Shown piece after piece: positions 11,429-21,599 of a stretch of DNA of 64,000 bases. The position numbers and the translations under genes are program-made. The DNA comes from Tenodera sinensis (Eukaryota > Arthropoda > Insecta > Mantodea > Mantidae), in assembly GCA_030765045.1 (NCBI GenBank), contig CM060964.1:314330628-314394627 (forward strand), written 5' to 3'. Position 1 is the stretch's first letter, and each line of letters opens with the position of its first letter. The notes below the pieces were generated by a model that saw nothing but the letters and a program-made list of their open reading frames with translations, had not been told where the DNA came from and did no database searches.

Positions 11429-12067
11429 AACCTGCACATATCAAAAACATGTCTTCTCTCCTTAGACGCTAGGATGCTAAAATCTAGCCTTTTCTCTCAT
11501 AATGCATTTGTATTCATACGTGTATATGTCCATTTCCTATGGCATATCCTATGACGTCATCTTACATGTTAAATAGTTCCCTGAATGTTGGGGAAACGAT
11601 CTCTATCCTCCCTACACTTTTAATATTAAATATAAAATGATTCTTATAATTATACATATTAAATTTGAATATATTGCTTAACATTAATGACATTACTAAA
11701 CAAATATTCTCAACAATGAGACAATGGTAATACACTCTCAGTACTTAACAAATCCTTACCAACATGAAAAATAAACTATATTTACAATAAATATTTACAT
11801 AAATACTTTCTTTTCGGGGTCTAACCACATATTTTTTCTCAATTTGATGAATTTTGAAACTCCACCCAGTGATTTTAAACATTTCCTAAGAAGGATACAG
11901 AATTGTGCCAACACTAAGCTATTAACCACATTTATAGACAGCAGTTGGGCTTCAACTCAGTATCAGAAACATGTGTTGATTAGAAACTTAACAATGTTGT
12001 GTTACTACCTCTGTCTCAAGCTCTTATTAAACATTCCTATCTTTTGCGACCATGAGATTAAAATTAC
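11429..12067. other. AT-rich intron sequence, nothing identified
   Basis: This stretch leads from the SINE to the splice donor of the host exon at 12068-12312. No coding or repeat signal was recognised. Confidence 0.5.
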
Positions 12068-12312
12068 CTGGCAATAAACTGGACTGGTGTAAAACAAGAT
12101 GTCCAAAAGGGTGTCATTGGTAAAGTGTCGTAGTTTCGGGATGCTATTGAGTGTGATGGCCTTAAGCTTGCGATCAATGCCCGTGTCCTCACCATGGAGT
12201 GTAGCATGCCACGAGATTGGCAATACTTCAATACGATTCACCAGACCCTGTTCCTGGGCTGTGTGAAAATGGGACTGGACAAGCTGCAGTGCTAGACTTC
12301 TGAAGTCATCCA
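12068..12312 (-). CDS. DDHD2-like phospholipase A1 exon (start of lipase region)
   Basis: This exon encodes 81 full codons after completing a split Val: DDFRSLALQLVQSHF, then VLPISWHATLHG, GIDRKLKAITL, LRHFTNDTLLDILFY and ending SPVYCQ. These blocks match the conserved stretch between the VHGIG motif and the GHSLG elbow in DDHD2 and SEC23IP. The acceptor is ttccattttcag just above 12312 and the donor is CAG|GTAATT at 12067. Its 245 bp and phases fit exactly between the exon ending VEEV plus one base and the exon starting TIVDTV. No disabling change is visible. Confidence 0.93.
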
Positions 12313-12842
12313 CTGAAAATGGAAAAAGTATACATATGCTAAATATTTCTACAAACAAGCAAATTTAAGAACTATATAATTTTATGGGTACTAAAGCAAA
12401 CCCTACTTGCATGTCAGACAAAGACATCGGTAGGTATGCATAAAACCTAGCACTAGCTTTTGCTTTCATTCTAGCAAATATGGAATCAAAGCAATTGCTT
12501 TAAATTGTATGCATAAAGCACATGCTTTTGCATGGTGTAGGCTTCCTAGCTGCTAAATTGAGTATCTGTATTTAACAAAATGTGCACATATTTTTAATAT
12601 TACTGTGACAGAAATTGTGTGCCCGAGAAAATTGATAGGAAAATTCATTCTAGTATTTATGTCAAATTTATGTTCATCAAAAACATGTCATATGAATACT
12701 ATATTTATATTCAAAAATTTTACTATCGAATCTGAAGCAATTCTGTGGAACAGGACATGGCCAACATCAATCATAAGTGAAAATTACAAAAATCGACAAG
12801 ATAAAGACAATGGTTGTTAGCCAGGTATAAGGCATACAGTAT
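12313..12842. other. Intron sequence, nothing identified
   Basis: AT-rich intron between the host acceptor and the TA target of the Tc1/mariner-like element. No supported gene or repeat is seen. Confidence 0.5.
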
Positions 12843-12844
12843 TA

Positions 12845-15461
12845 CAAGGCACATGAGGCAGAGCTCGAGGGGGCTCGCCTAGAATGACTGTCCTATCACA
12901 GTCGTGCAGCGTTGCCTAGTTCGGAACGCACAGCACAAGCGTGAGCAACAGACACTTCTCTTTTTCATGCGCCCAAAATTATTACTGGAAATTCGACATT
13001 CTAATATGCCTTGGTGTATGCGGTGAGAATTTTTGAAGCAGCCTGTACAAAGGTCATTTTTCTACAACGTATAGTTCTCAAGTTATCGCTTCGAGAATAA
13101 ACAACTGACTCCCGTGTTTATGCTCATGTATGCAACTTCCGATCTTGTCTGGGTGTTTTATTCCTTTTCATTACGCAGTTATGGAATAACACATTAAGAA
13201 GTGCCGTGAGGCTGTTGCATTGGGCGCCGATTTATGATGCTGCCCGTTGTTACTGAGTCACCCCTCTCAGTACCACACAATTTACGTAGAATGGAAGGGT
13301 GATATCAAGGTTTTCCTTGTGCCACTATTGCATGTGGACTCTTACCTATATCAGGATGTGAGACGTCTTGGTATGTTTCTTTTAGGAAAACACACGAATG
13401 TGTATTTTAATATCTTTATTCTCAAAACTATCTAAGTTCACTCGCTACCAGGTTTACATGTATACAAGAAGGTGTTTGCATTAGCATGCCGAAAAAATGT
13501 TTATTCTGCCCTGTCTCCTCACACAATCTCTCTTCAGCGACGTCCAAGTGAGTCGTGTCTCTTTCAACTGTTATGTTTGCTTACCTGGAAAATGCACCCC
13601 TTTGTTCAGAAGTCATTCACCTAACCGATACTGTGTGCTAATGGCCTGGGGTGAAATAGTTCTACCCTCATTTTGTATGACAGCTTCAGTCGTTAGGAAC
13701 TGTGTATGTTTAGTTCATAAATTAACTGACCACTGATCACTGCAGTTGCGTGCAAATTCTTTAGTTTGGTTCAAATTGTGCTTTGTGTAACTGTGACAAT
13801 AAGCAGAAAATTCACAAGTTTACATTGTGCTTAGTGAAGTGTTAACAATGTCACTTTCAAAGCCTGGTACCTGTGACATGGGTACAAAGGGTAAGGTACT
13901 GTGCTCTCAGGCCAGAAATGTTATTTTTAAGGAATTGGCATCTGAGGAAGTGCGTGACCGGATCAATTTTTCACAAAGCCGGGATCTCGCAGCCAGAGCG
14001 TGCAATGTGAGTGTGCATACTGTATCGCATATTGTGAAACAAGGCAAAACTTCTAGCCTGGAAATTGGTGAACCTTTATTTAAATCTCCAGGAAAGCATG
14101 CCAGAAAACAAAAAACCATTTCCAATTTAGATGGTTTTGAAAAAGACGTACTTCGCCGCACAATATATGAAATGTATGACAATGGTGAATACCCCACCAT
14201 TAAAATGCTGGTTCATGTTATGAGGGAAAAAATAGACTATATGGGTTCCTCTACTTCAATGGGATTAATACTTAAGAATTTGGGCTTCAAATACAGAAAA
14301 ACTAAAGACGGCCGTAAATTCTTACTCGAAAGAAGTGATATAGTTGCCGCAAGAATACAATTTTTAAGAACTATGCACATGCTTAGGGTGTATGGAGATT
14401 TGCGTCCCATTTTTTATACTGATGAGACGTGGGTAAATCAGAACCATTGCAAACAAAACATATGGCAAGATTCGACGGAAAGAGGCGGTCTCAAGATACC
14501 TGTAAAGAGAGGGAACAGACTTGTAATTTGCCATGCAGGTTCTGCACAAACAGGATTCATTTCCGAAAGCAAGTGGGTTTTCCGTTCCAGACCAGGGAAT
14601 AAAAATGTTGACTACCATTCTGAAATGAATGCAGATTCCTACAAAGATTGGTTCACAAACAAATTCATAAATTTTTTAGAAGAGGGGTCCATCATCATTA
14701 TGGATAATGCAAGCTACCATTCTAAACTCTTAGATAAACCTCCCTCTACTAATTCCAAAAAACAAGATATTCAGGAGTGGCTAGCACATAATAAAATAGC
14801 ATTCCATCCTTCTGAAACTAGGGCAGAATTATTACAAAAAGTAAATCAACATAAAACCCAAGAAAAGAGGTACCACCTGGATCAAATTGCATTAGAAAAC
14901 GGGCACCAAATTATTCGTTTATCTCCTTATCACTGCCAATACAACCCCATAGAATTAATTTGGGCTAAGGTAAAGGGGGAAGTTGCTAAAGAAAACATCA
15001 CTTTTCGTCTCACGGACGTTGAAAAGCTTATGCATGCTCCACTTGACAGAGTCACAAAAGAAGACTGGGCTAGTCATGTTGCGCACTGTGAGAAATTGCA
15101 AGAAGATTTCCATAAGGAAGTGGCTCGAGATAATACAGTACAGAGTTTACTTATAAATCTTCGAGAATCTGATTCCGAATTAAGTGAGGATGAGGAAGAT
15201 GAGGAGGATGACGAGCTAGCAACCCCTTTAAAATAAGTCGCTTTCAAAAATCCAGGTATGTTATTTTCAGTAAATAAGTACGTTAATATTGAGTGTTACA
15301 GTTTATGTTGTCATCATCATCATTATCCTTTGCTGCGTAAGTTTACGTTATGACAATTTGTGACACGACGAATGTTACTTTTCCTTCCCGCGCTCTTTGG
15401 TGCAACACTTGGCAGCAGCGCAGTCACCGTGTGCACGCATTGGCTCAGCTCATGTGCCTTC
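12845..15461 (+). mobile_element. Complete Tc1/mariner-superfamily element, DD82E type
   Basis: The element is 2617 bp, bounded by TA dinucleotides (12843-12844 and 15462-15463). The inverted ends match at 12 of 13 bases: left caaggcacatgag, right reverse-complemented gaaggcacatgag. It contains one long intact transposase frame. Untranslated flanks are about 1.0 kb upstream and 0.2 kb downstream. The combination of intact frame, matching ends and TA duplication suggests a relatively young insertion. Confidence 0.88.
13848..15236 (+). CDS. IS630/Tc1/mariner transposase with D, D82, E spacing
   Basis: This 462-residue protein catalyses cut-and-paste transposition. The N-terminal third holds a helix-turn-helix region (SQSRDLAARACNVSVHTV). 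A second DNA-binding-like part ends near FKYRKTKDGRKFLLE. Catalytic residues are Asp in FYTDETWVNQ, Asp in IIIMDNASYHS and Glu in YNPIELIWAKVKGEV. Counting residues gives 82 between the second Asp and the Glu, far more than the usual 34 to 37 and matching the group described as DD82E (Sailor). The spacer includes an extra block, WLAHNKIAFHPSETRAELL. The C-terminus is strongly acidic (SDSELSEDEEDEEDDEL). The start was set at ATG 13848; the frame is open upstream without another ATG. No internal stop or shift. Confidence 0.92.
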   Translation: MSLSKPGTCDMGTKGKVLCSQARNVIFKELASEEVRDRINFSQSRDLAARACNVSVHTVSHIVKQGKTSSLEIGEPLFKSPGKHARKQKTISNLDGFEKDVLRRTIYEMYDNGEYPTIKMLVHVMREKIDYMGSSTSMGLILKNLGFKYRKTKDGRKFLLERSDIVAARIQFLRTMHMLRVYGDLRPIFYTDETWVNQNHCKQNIWQDSTERGGLKIPVKRGNRLVICHAGSAQTGFISESKWVFRSRPGNKNVDYHSEMNADSYKDWFTNKFINFLEEGSIIIMDNASYHSKLLDKPPSTNSKKQDIQEWLAHNKIAFHPSETRAELLQKVNQHKTQEKRYHLDQIALENGHQIIRLSPYHCQYNPIELIWAKVKGEVAKENITFRLTDVEKLMHAPLDRVTKEDWASHVAHCEKLQEDFHKEVARDNTVQSLLINLRESDSELSEDEEDEEDDELATPLK

Positions 15462-15463
15462 TA

Positions 15464-15959
15464 AAACCCTACGCCATATAACCATGTGAAACAAACAATA
15501 TGTCTTCTTCAGTACATTTGCAATCCTGACATCTTACAAAAAAGACATTCTGGACAATATGAAACGAGTGGACTTACTAGTATTGGACAATGTATCGGTA
15601 ATCTGCAATCAAGTATTAGAATACCAAATACTCCAATAACTATCATGTAGGATAATTATATTATGCAATTATATCCACAGAGCTAATTACTGATTTGTGA
15701 AGGAGTGAGTAAGGTTTAAGGGCCTGTCGACAGCTAGGTCATTAAGGCCTGAAGTCAAAAGATAAAAACAGGGAAACTCACCACTCATTAGGAATAACCA
15801 TTAAAATGTTATAAAAGGGAAGTTAAAGTAGATAAAAGGTGAAACACTTAGAACTGATTATAAAACAGTAAGCCGTTAAAACGCTAAAAATTAAAAAGGT
15901 TAAAGTTCCTAAAAGTCTAAACAAGCTACGAAATAAAATACAAGTTAAACTTGCTTACC
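15464..15959. other. Intron sequence with possible Penelope-like 3' region
   Basis: No coding signal. The lysine- and asparagine-coloured AT-rich sequence from about 15700 runs without a visible border into the repeat at 15960 and may belong to the same element. Confidence 0.35.
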
Positions 15960-16165
15960 GAAGCCAATTTAGATTAGTTATGCATTGATAAAGTGACACC
16001 ATTTTGAGTCCGGTGTATAAAGAAATCATAAAAGAAATCTCCTCTCTGAAACTAGTCCTGTGATTAATATTATTATAAGTTGGAGAAAATGTGTTTCTGA
16101 ATATTGACATATTTTTAAATTTATTAATAAGCTCCACTGTTTTAAACACTTCATTATCATCAGTT
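15960..16165 (+). repeat. Penelope-like element 3' region
   Basis: The sequence around ctctgaaactagtcctgtga, followed by a block ending cttcattatcatcag, is repeated in inverse orientation at 36455-36610. There it directly follows a GIY-YIG reading frame, so this is probably untranslated 3' sequence of a Penelope-like element. Confidence 0.5.
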
Positions 16166-16504
16166 TTATATTGTGATTACTAGTTATCTTCATAATAATA
16201 AAATTGATTTTGACGGAATCTGAACTTTGAAAATATATTAGCTCTTGCCATGCTTATCTGCTACCCATTTCATACGACCAAGAGATAAAGAGCCCACCAC
16301 ACTACCTACATTAAGAATTATAGTAGTATATGCCTTTGATACAATGCAGGTGTAGCACATAGTCTGCAAAAAAATGGCAAATATGGAACATAAAGTTACT
16401 AGGTACTTGGTAAGCAGGATATGAATGTAACAGAAACTCATCGAAATGAGAAACATTCTAGGGACCTCCACACCATCACTTTGCCATTTTCAAGTGGACT
16501 ATAG

Positions 16505-16565
16505 AGTTTAAGTGTGGCTGTGGCATTGAATTTTTCAGTTCCAGCGCTACCTCTCAAGAGACCAA
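16505..16565 (+). repeat. Short fragment of tRNA-headed repeat body
   Basis: Contains gtggcattgaatttttcagt and a following ctacctct, as in other copies of that repeat. Only about 60 bp survives. Confidence 0.45.
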
Positions 16566-16990
16566 TTATTTATTTATGGATAAGATGCATGACATGGTTC
16601 TGGAGGATCACCAATTAAAGGTATTTAAAATTACTGAAGCACTGAGCACTTCAGGGAAAGTGTGTTTCACATTTTGATGTAAGAAATGAACATGAAAAAC
16701 TTACTAGCAGGATGGATAGAGTGACTGCTGAACCATGGTCAAAAACAAATAAGAATGTACATAAATCTATTAGCAAAGTTTAGACCATTCTCATATGTGA
16801 TCAATAATGAAACATGGTGCACTACTATTCAACTGAAATAAAAAAGCAATCTAATGAAGTATCAAGGTTTTTAACTGCTAAAGAAGAACAAGTGCATAAA
16901 ACTGCATGGGAAGAACATGACATCAGTTTTTTTGGGACATCAAGAGCATAATACTTATTATCTTCTTTAACATCACAAAATCAATGAACT
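16566..16990. other. Intron sequence, nothing identified
   Basis: Only short frames broken by stops are present, with no recognisable motif or repeat. Confidence 0.45.
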
Positions 16991-16994
16991 CTCA

Positions 16995-17125
16995 AGTGTT
17001 GGACAAGTCTACTTCATCTCACCAAATTAAAGAATAGTTTTTCAGTGGGTACCAGCACATTCTGGACTGTTCGGCAACAGCCAAACAGGGATGCAGTATA
17101 GAGGAAACAGCTTATTGGAATATCC
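16995..17125 (+). pseudogene. LINE RNase H fragment
   Basis: One frame reads FQWVPAHSGLFGNSQ, the histidine-containing RNase H motif that appears as LQWIPAHCGVIGNE in the LINE at 4197-8318. Stops occur on either side. It is a small old fragment. Confidence 0.5.
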
Positions 17126-17569
17126 CAAAAACCAACTGTGACATTTTCCCTCCATTATGGTGCAGTCTGGTTATATTTGGTGATATTCCATCTACTAGGT
17201 TGTATTAGTACCACCAACTGTTTGTCTTATTGCATCCATTATGTTGCCACAGAAGCCCTTGTTTTTTAACCCGTTACACAGAAGCCAACTGATTTTAAAA
17301 CCAGATTCTATTTAGACATCATATTAATTAATCAATCTGTGGATACCATTGAATTGCTCGTGTTTGCGTGATTTTGTCTTGAATTGTTTTAGAGCAGTAT
17401 ATGCAGTTGTAGTTACCGTAAGATGGGGTACTATCGGATGGAATTTTAATATTCTTTAAGATACCTTGGCAAAGAATATTCATTTCGCATGACAAAAAGT
17501 CTGAGATGACATTGAAGAATAATCTGATCAAAGAACGTGTTCCGAAAATATGATGTAAGTAACCAGATC

Positions 17570-17902
17570 CTAATGGTTAAAACTGTCCAAAGTTCTCAGT
17601 GAACAAAAATTTCCCCTTTTCTTCTCTAGGCATTGACAATACATTACAATTTGGTTTCTTTCTACAGTATCATCATCTGGAATTTCAGGAAAAAAAAAAG
17701 ACACAGATTTGCTGTCTTGATATGGATGCAGAAATCTGACTTCCACATTCTTGCACCCACTTCTATTATGATTCCGACAAACTGCCTGTTTAGCTGTTTC
17801 TTTCCAGTCATGTGTGGATAATCGACAAGAACAAAAGCCTCCATTTCTATTCAGCGTTCTTTCTTTACTTTTGGCTATTGGTTGGGGTTGTTGCCTCAAC
17901 AA
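17570..17902 (-). pseudogene. Unidentified reading frame, possibly a transposon C-terminal domain
   Basis: A 110-codon minus-strand frame contains VEVRFLHPYQDSKSVSFFF followed by PEIPDDDTVERNQIV. This pattern of a Val-rich strand, a short basic turn, aromatic residues and then an Asp/Ile stretch resembles small C-terminal domains seen in several arthropod transposon proteins. A stop follows and no partner frame upstream was found. Function is not known and the assignment is tentative. Confidence 0.3.
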
Positions 17903-18133
17903 TTGAAAGCCACTTGTGAAAACGTGATGTTTGTAATTAAATATGTACTTTATATACTTATTTAATTACGGAAGTGCCACTGCAAGTTATTGCAGTATTA
18001 ATTGGAGAGATTGAGAAAATTTGTTTGAAGAGGCGCCACTCAATCCTCCTGACACTTATGGTTAACTTAGCATGTAAAAATCCTCTTCTTCTCGTTCAAT
18101 TGCTAAGTCGTTATTACTTGTTCCGACTGTTCC

Positions 18134-18295
18134 GTTCGTGTGTTGGATGGCGACTCTCCGGTTCGTGTGTTGGATGGCGACTCTCCGGTTCGTGTGTTGG
18201 ATGGCGACTCCTCGGTCTGTGTGTTGGATGACAACTCTCCGGTTCGTGTGTTGGATGACGACCTTTCTGCTCGTATGTTGGATGGCGACTCTTCT
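18134..18295 (+). repeat. 27-bp minisatellite, six copies
   Basis: Six tandem units of 27 bp, consensus starting gttcgtgtgttggatggcga. The first three are almost identical and the later ones diverge. As 27 is a multiple of three and no unit contains a stop, several frames on both strands stay open. They are not evidence of a gene. Confidence 0.85.
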
Positions 18296-18849
18296 GTTCC
18301 ATACGGGCATCCGAAAGACACATTCGGTTCCCCTCCACATAACATTTTTGAGTTTCACTCATTGGAGCGGGTTCTGCTGATTATTTCAAATGTATGTAGT
18401 TCTAAATTTTCTGATTGGCCCTTATCGTTGGACCAGACGGAACTTTGCCGCTGAAATGCCATATCCTGCCCCCTTGCGGTAGCGTTTCGAACAACCTTGA
18501 TAGACAGTTTTACGAGTTTTACCTGACAAAGAAATAATCCTGCCTCACAATGGAGCTTACAATTTGGCTGGCGTCAGTTTGTCGCTCGTTCAAGCAGAAC
18601 TAATTCGAGTCAAAGACTTCATGTAGTGTCTCTGAAGCGAAATCTTTTCAACTTTTACCCATAAACTGCATTCTACGTGCGTTATTTCTTATTATTTTAA
18701 ATATATACACTAACATTTGATTATTTACATGTACACGTTTATACAATAATTTATATTAATCCTAACACTTGCCCTGTGAGTGGTTCTAAAATAAAAGAAT
18801 GCTGGAACTTATGTGTTATAACTTTAATTTAATTTTATCTCGGGCAAGG

Positions 18850-19830
18850 TATAATTACCGTCTCATCTAGAACTGCTTTGTCTATTCTGGCTGTTTCTTC
18901 ATCAGTGGGTAATATATCATTATTCATAGACAATTCAGGCACTGATTCAGCATTATCTCTATTTCTCATATCGATGCCCAAAATAAATTTTCCTGGAGCA
19001 AATCTAATTTCCACTTTCGTAGGGCATTTGCTTTAAATTTTGCTCCATATCGAGATTTCTTCCATTGGTTAAGCATTGCCTCCCATGTGGCTTTCAAAGG
19101 TCTGAAGAAACCTACATCTAATAGCTGTAAGAGACGAGTGCTATTTGGTGGCAACAAAATTAAAGAGATCTTGTTCTCGCATTCATCAGTCACTCTTAGC
19201 AAAATGTGACTTGAGAGGTTGTCTCCCATCATAACTTTCTCCCCCTTCATTGACTTAAGGTAAGGCAGTGCAATAGTACTAAACCAGTCTTCAAATGTAG
19301 TGAGATCAAATCACCCACTTTTATTGTGGTTATAGCAGGTTCCCTTTGGACCTCCTTCCTGCCTTGTATCCCATAAATGCTCCGATCTGTAGAGCACATA
19401 TGGAGGCAATCATTTACCGTCCCCAGATACAGCCATCATTACTGAAATATTACTCTTAGAAGAATCTAAAATTCTTTCTGGATGTTTTGTAGCCCTTCTA
19501 ACTATCACATTCCTCCTGCCAGAGTTTTCGCAGAGATAGAGAGATTGGTCTCGTCACAATTTTGTGGGGGATGTTTTCCATTCTTTCACTAACATTCTGG
19601 AAATATAATTTCACTGTCTCACAACTCACTTCAGCACATTGCCGTTTGATATTCTCAGATAGCTGGACACTTAATATATCACAGTGACACTGTAAGTATG
19701 AACGCTACCACTCTATTCCTGGCAGTTATGAGAAAAGCGTTTTTCTCTTTAGCCACATTTATCCAGATATTCTTTCACTATCTATCCTACATCATGAGAG
19801 GTAAAAGGAAAACCCCAATGTGCAGCCTTT
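18850..19830 (-). pseudogene. pogo/Tigger-like DDE transposase remnant
   Basis: Minus-strand pieces in order are CAEVSCETVKLYFQNVSER, NCDETNLS with the first catalytic Asp, VIVRRATKHPERILDS, SVMMAVSGDGK, MMGDNLSSH with the second Asp, and LILLPPNSTRLLQLLDVGFF with the third acidic position, then an acidic tail ending DEETARIDKAVLDET. The spacing and the LPPNST block are typical of pogo-like enzymes. At least one shift and two stops inactivate it. The DNA-binding part and terminal repeats were not found. Confidence 0.85.
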
Positions 19831-20717
19831 AGAATACTATGGGCAAGTGCCTTCTCTTCAGTGGTGGTTTTTTACTTTCTCTACTGGTAAGTAGGGAAAG
19901 TATTATATTCCACCCAAAAATTCAATGTCAGGACTTCACTGGAAATGTATGTTTTGAGACCCCTGAATCCAAAAAGAGCATTTTTAGAAAAAGATGTGTG
20001 CATGCGTGGATGCGCATGTGTGTGTGCATGCGTGTGTGTGTGTCAGTCTGTGGACAGCATAACTCAAAAATGAAAAGTAGGTTAAAAAGCAAAGTTGGTA
20101 TTTAAGTTTAATGTCTTTCAAGGATTTGACAAAAAGATCCTTTACATGGAAAATTTTTCGAAAATTTTTATTTTCTTGAAAATGGCTCTAACAATTTTGA
20201 TTAAAGTGTCATATGTTTGACATATTTTTATGTCAAATGAAATGTGTATCTTGAATTTTCTGGCTATAGCCCCTGTAGTCGTATTTACTCTAGACGACTT
20301 TTGAATAGCTGGTAAACTGTCAGAGATAGACCAGATCATACTGTACAAAAAATGTAGATCTTGCTAAAATACACAATTTATGTCTGTATAAATTTTCTTG
20401 TAGGGTGAACCATTTCGGAGATATTCCTTGTTATGTGTGAGAGTTTCAGAAAACTTAAAACTTTTGTGAAATGGAACATTGTTGTTCACTTGTTATATGT
20501 TAAGTGTGCAAAAAGAATGGAATCTCAAAGCTTTAAAAGATGACTATCGCACAAAGCCTACTGTATTCTAATATTCCCCTTGCACCTACGAGGAAATAAG
20601 CGATAAGATAATTTGTACAAATGTATATCTTAACACGAAAAAGATATAGGAATAAGAGTTTGTAAGAATGGTTAGTACAAGAGCAGAGAAAGTTATGTGA
20701 GTGCAACACATCAGATG
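19831..20717. other. Intron sequence with short TG-rich run, no gene
   Basis: A GT/GC-rich microsatellite-like stretch lies near 19995-20045. The sequence ttgaaaatggctctaacaat near 20175 resembles the start region of the Helentron-like element downstream, so an old fragment of it may be here. No coding signal. Confidence 0.4.
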
Positions 20718-20980
20718 TTTTTTTTTTTTTTTTTTTTTGTACTATTTAATGCCTGCTTTTACTACATACAGCACCACAGGCGGTGACATTGATGATGCAT
20801 GGAATGAAGATGGAGCTCCGGTGGAATGAGATGGCAGGGGAAATCAGAGAACCGGGAGGAAACCTGCCCCAGCTCCGCTTCGTCCACCAAAAATCTCCCA
20901 TGAAGTTGCCTGCCTGGGATCAAACCCGGGCCGCTTTGGTGACAAGCGAATGGTCTAACCACTCAGCCATGGCAGTGGTA
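20718..20980 (-). mobile_element. SINE (family A) with near-complete tRNA head and poly-A tail
   Basis: On the minus strand it begins with a tRNA-like head (ccatggctgagtggttagac as A-box region, gggtttgatccc as B-box). The central block follows (tttcctcccggttctctgat, ccatctcattccaccgg), then ccgcctgtggtgctg, ending in A21 seen as a T run at 20718-20738. The body matches 11214-11414. No clear target duplication was found. Confidence 0.8.
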
Positions 20981-21288
20981 ATTAACACAGCTCTTCCAAT
21001 CATTCCAGGGTTTGTATTACTAACTTTATTTTCTAATGTTGAACGTGGAATCTTAAGTTTGATTGATGTCTTTCTTTATGACAGTTTCCCTGAGCTTATA
21101 GCAGCAACTGCTTTTTCAAGATTTTGAGGGCCATAATTACATACATCTCGGAGGAGCACCAAGCATCCTTTTGTAAGTTTGCAGCATTGTCCGATATTCC
21201 CCCAATGTATGTAGATAACTGTAAATAATTTACTAGACATTAGTACAAGCCAGATACATGTAAAAACGTTTTCTTCTTAACATTCAAA
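20981..21288. other. Intron sequence, nothing identified
   Basis: Short spacer between the SINE and the Helentron-like element, without coding or repeat signal. Confidence 0.45.
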
Positions 21289-21599
21289 TCTTATATATTT
21301 AAACGAGCAATTCTTGTATATATTATTATATAAATATATACCTATATTTATTCCGCACAACTTGGAAATGGCTCTAACGATTTTGATCAAATTTTGTATT
21401 CAGATAGAGTTTTCCTTTTTAGGTTCATCTATATAGGTGTCATTCCCGAAAAAACGCGGTTTTACATAAAAAATAACATTTTTTTTATTCCCGCTTCTAC
21501 AGTGCAATTCTTGTATATATATTCACCGTATTTCAGAAACGGCTCTAAAGATTTGGTTAAATTTTTGTATACATGCATATTACATTCAAAGAGTTTTCT

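Noticed and set aside
14364..14618. Minus-strand ORF inside the DD82E transposase
   Set aside because: Shadow of a well-supported plus-strand gene.
16130..16165. Second hammerhead candidate (CTGATGA on the minus strand, also near 36471)
   Set aside because: No stem II can form and GAAA is absent at the required place.
18062..18454. Several overlapping repeat proteins on both strands
   Set aside because: Artefacts of the 27-bp minisatellite, whose period is a multiple of three.
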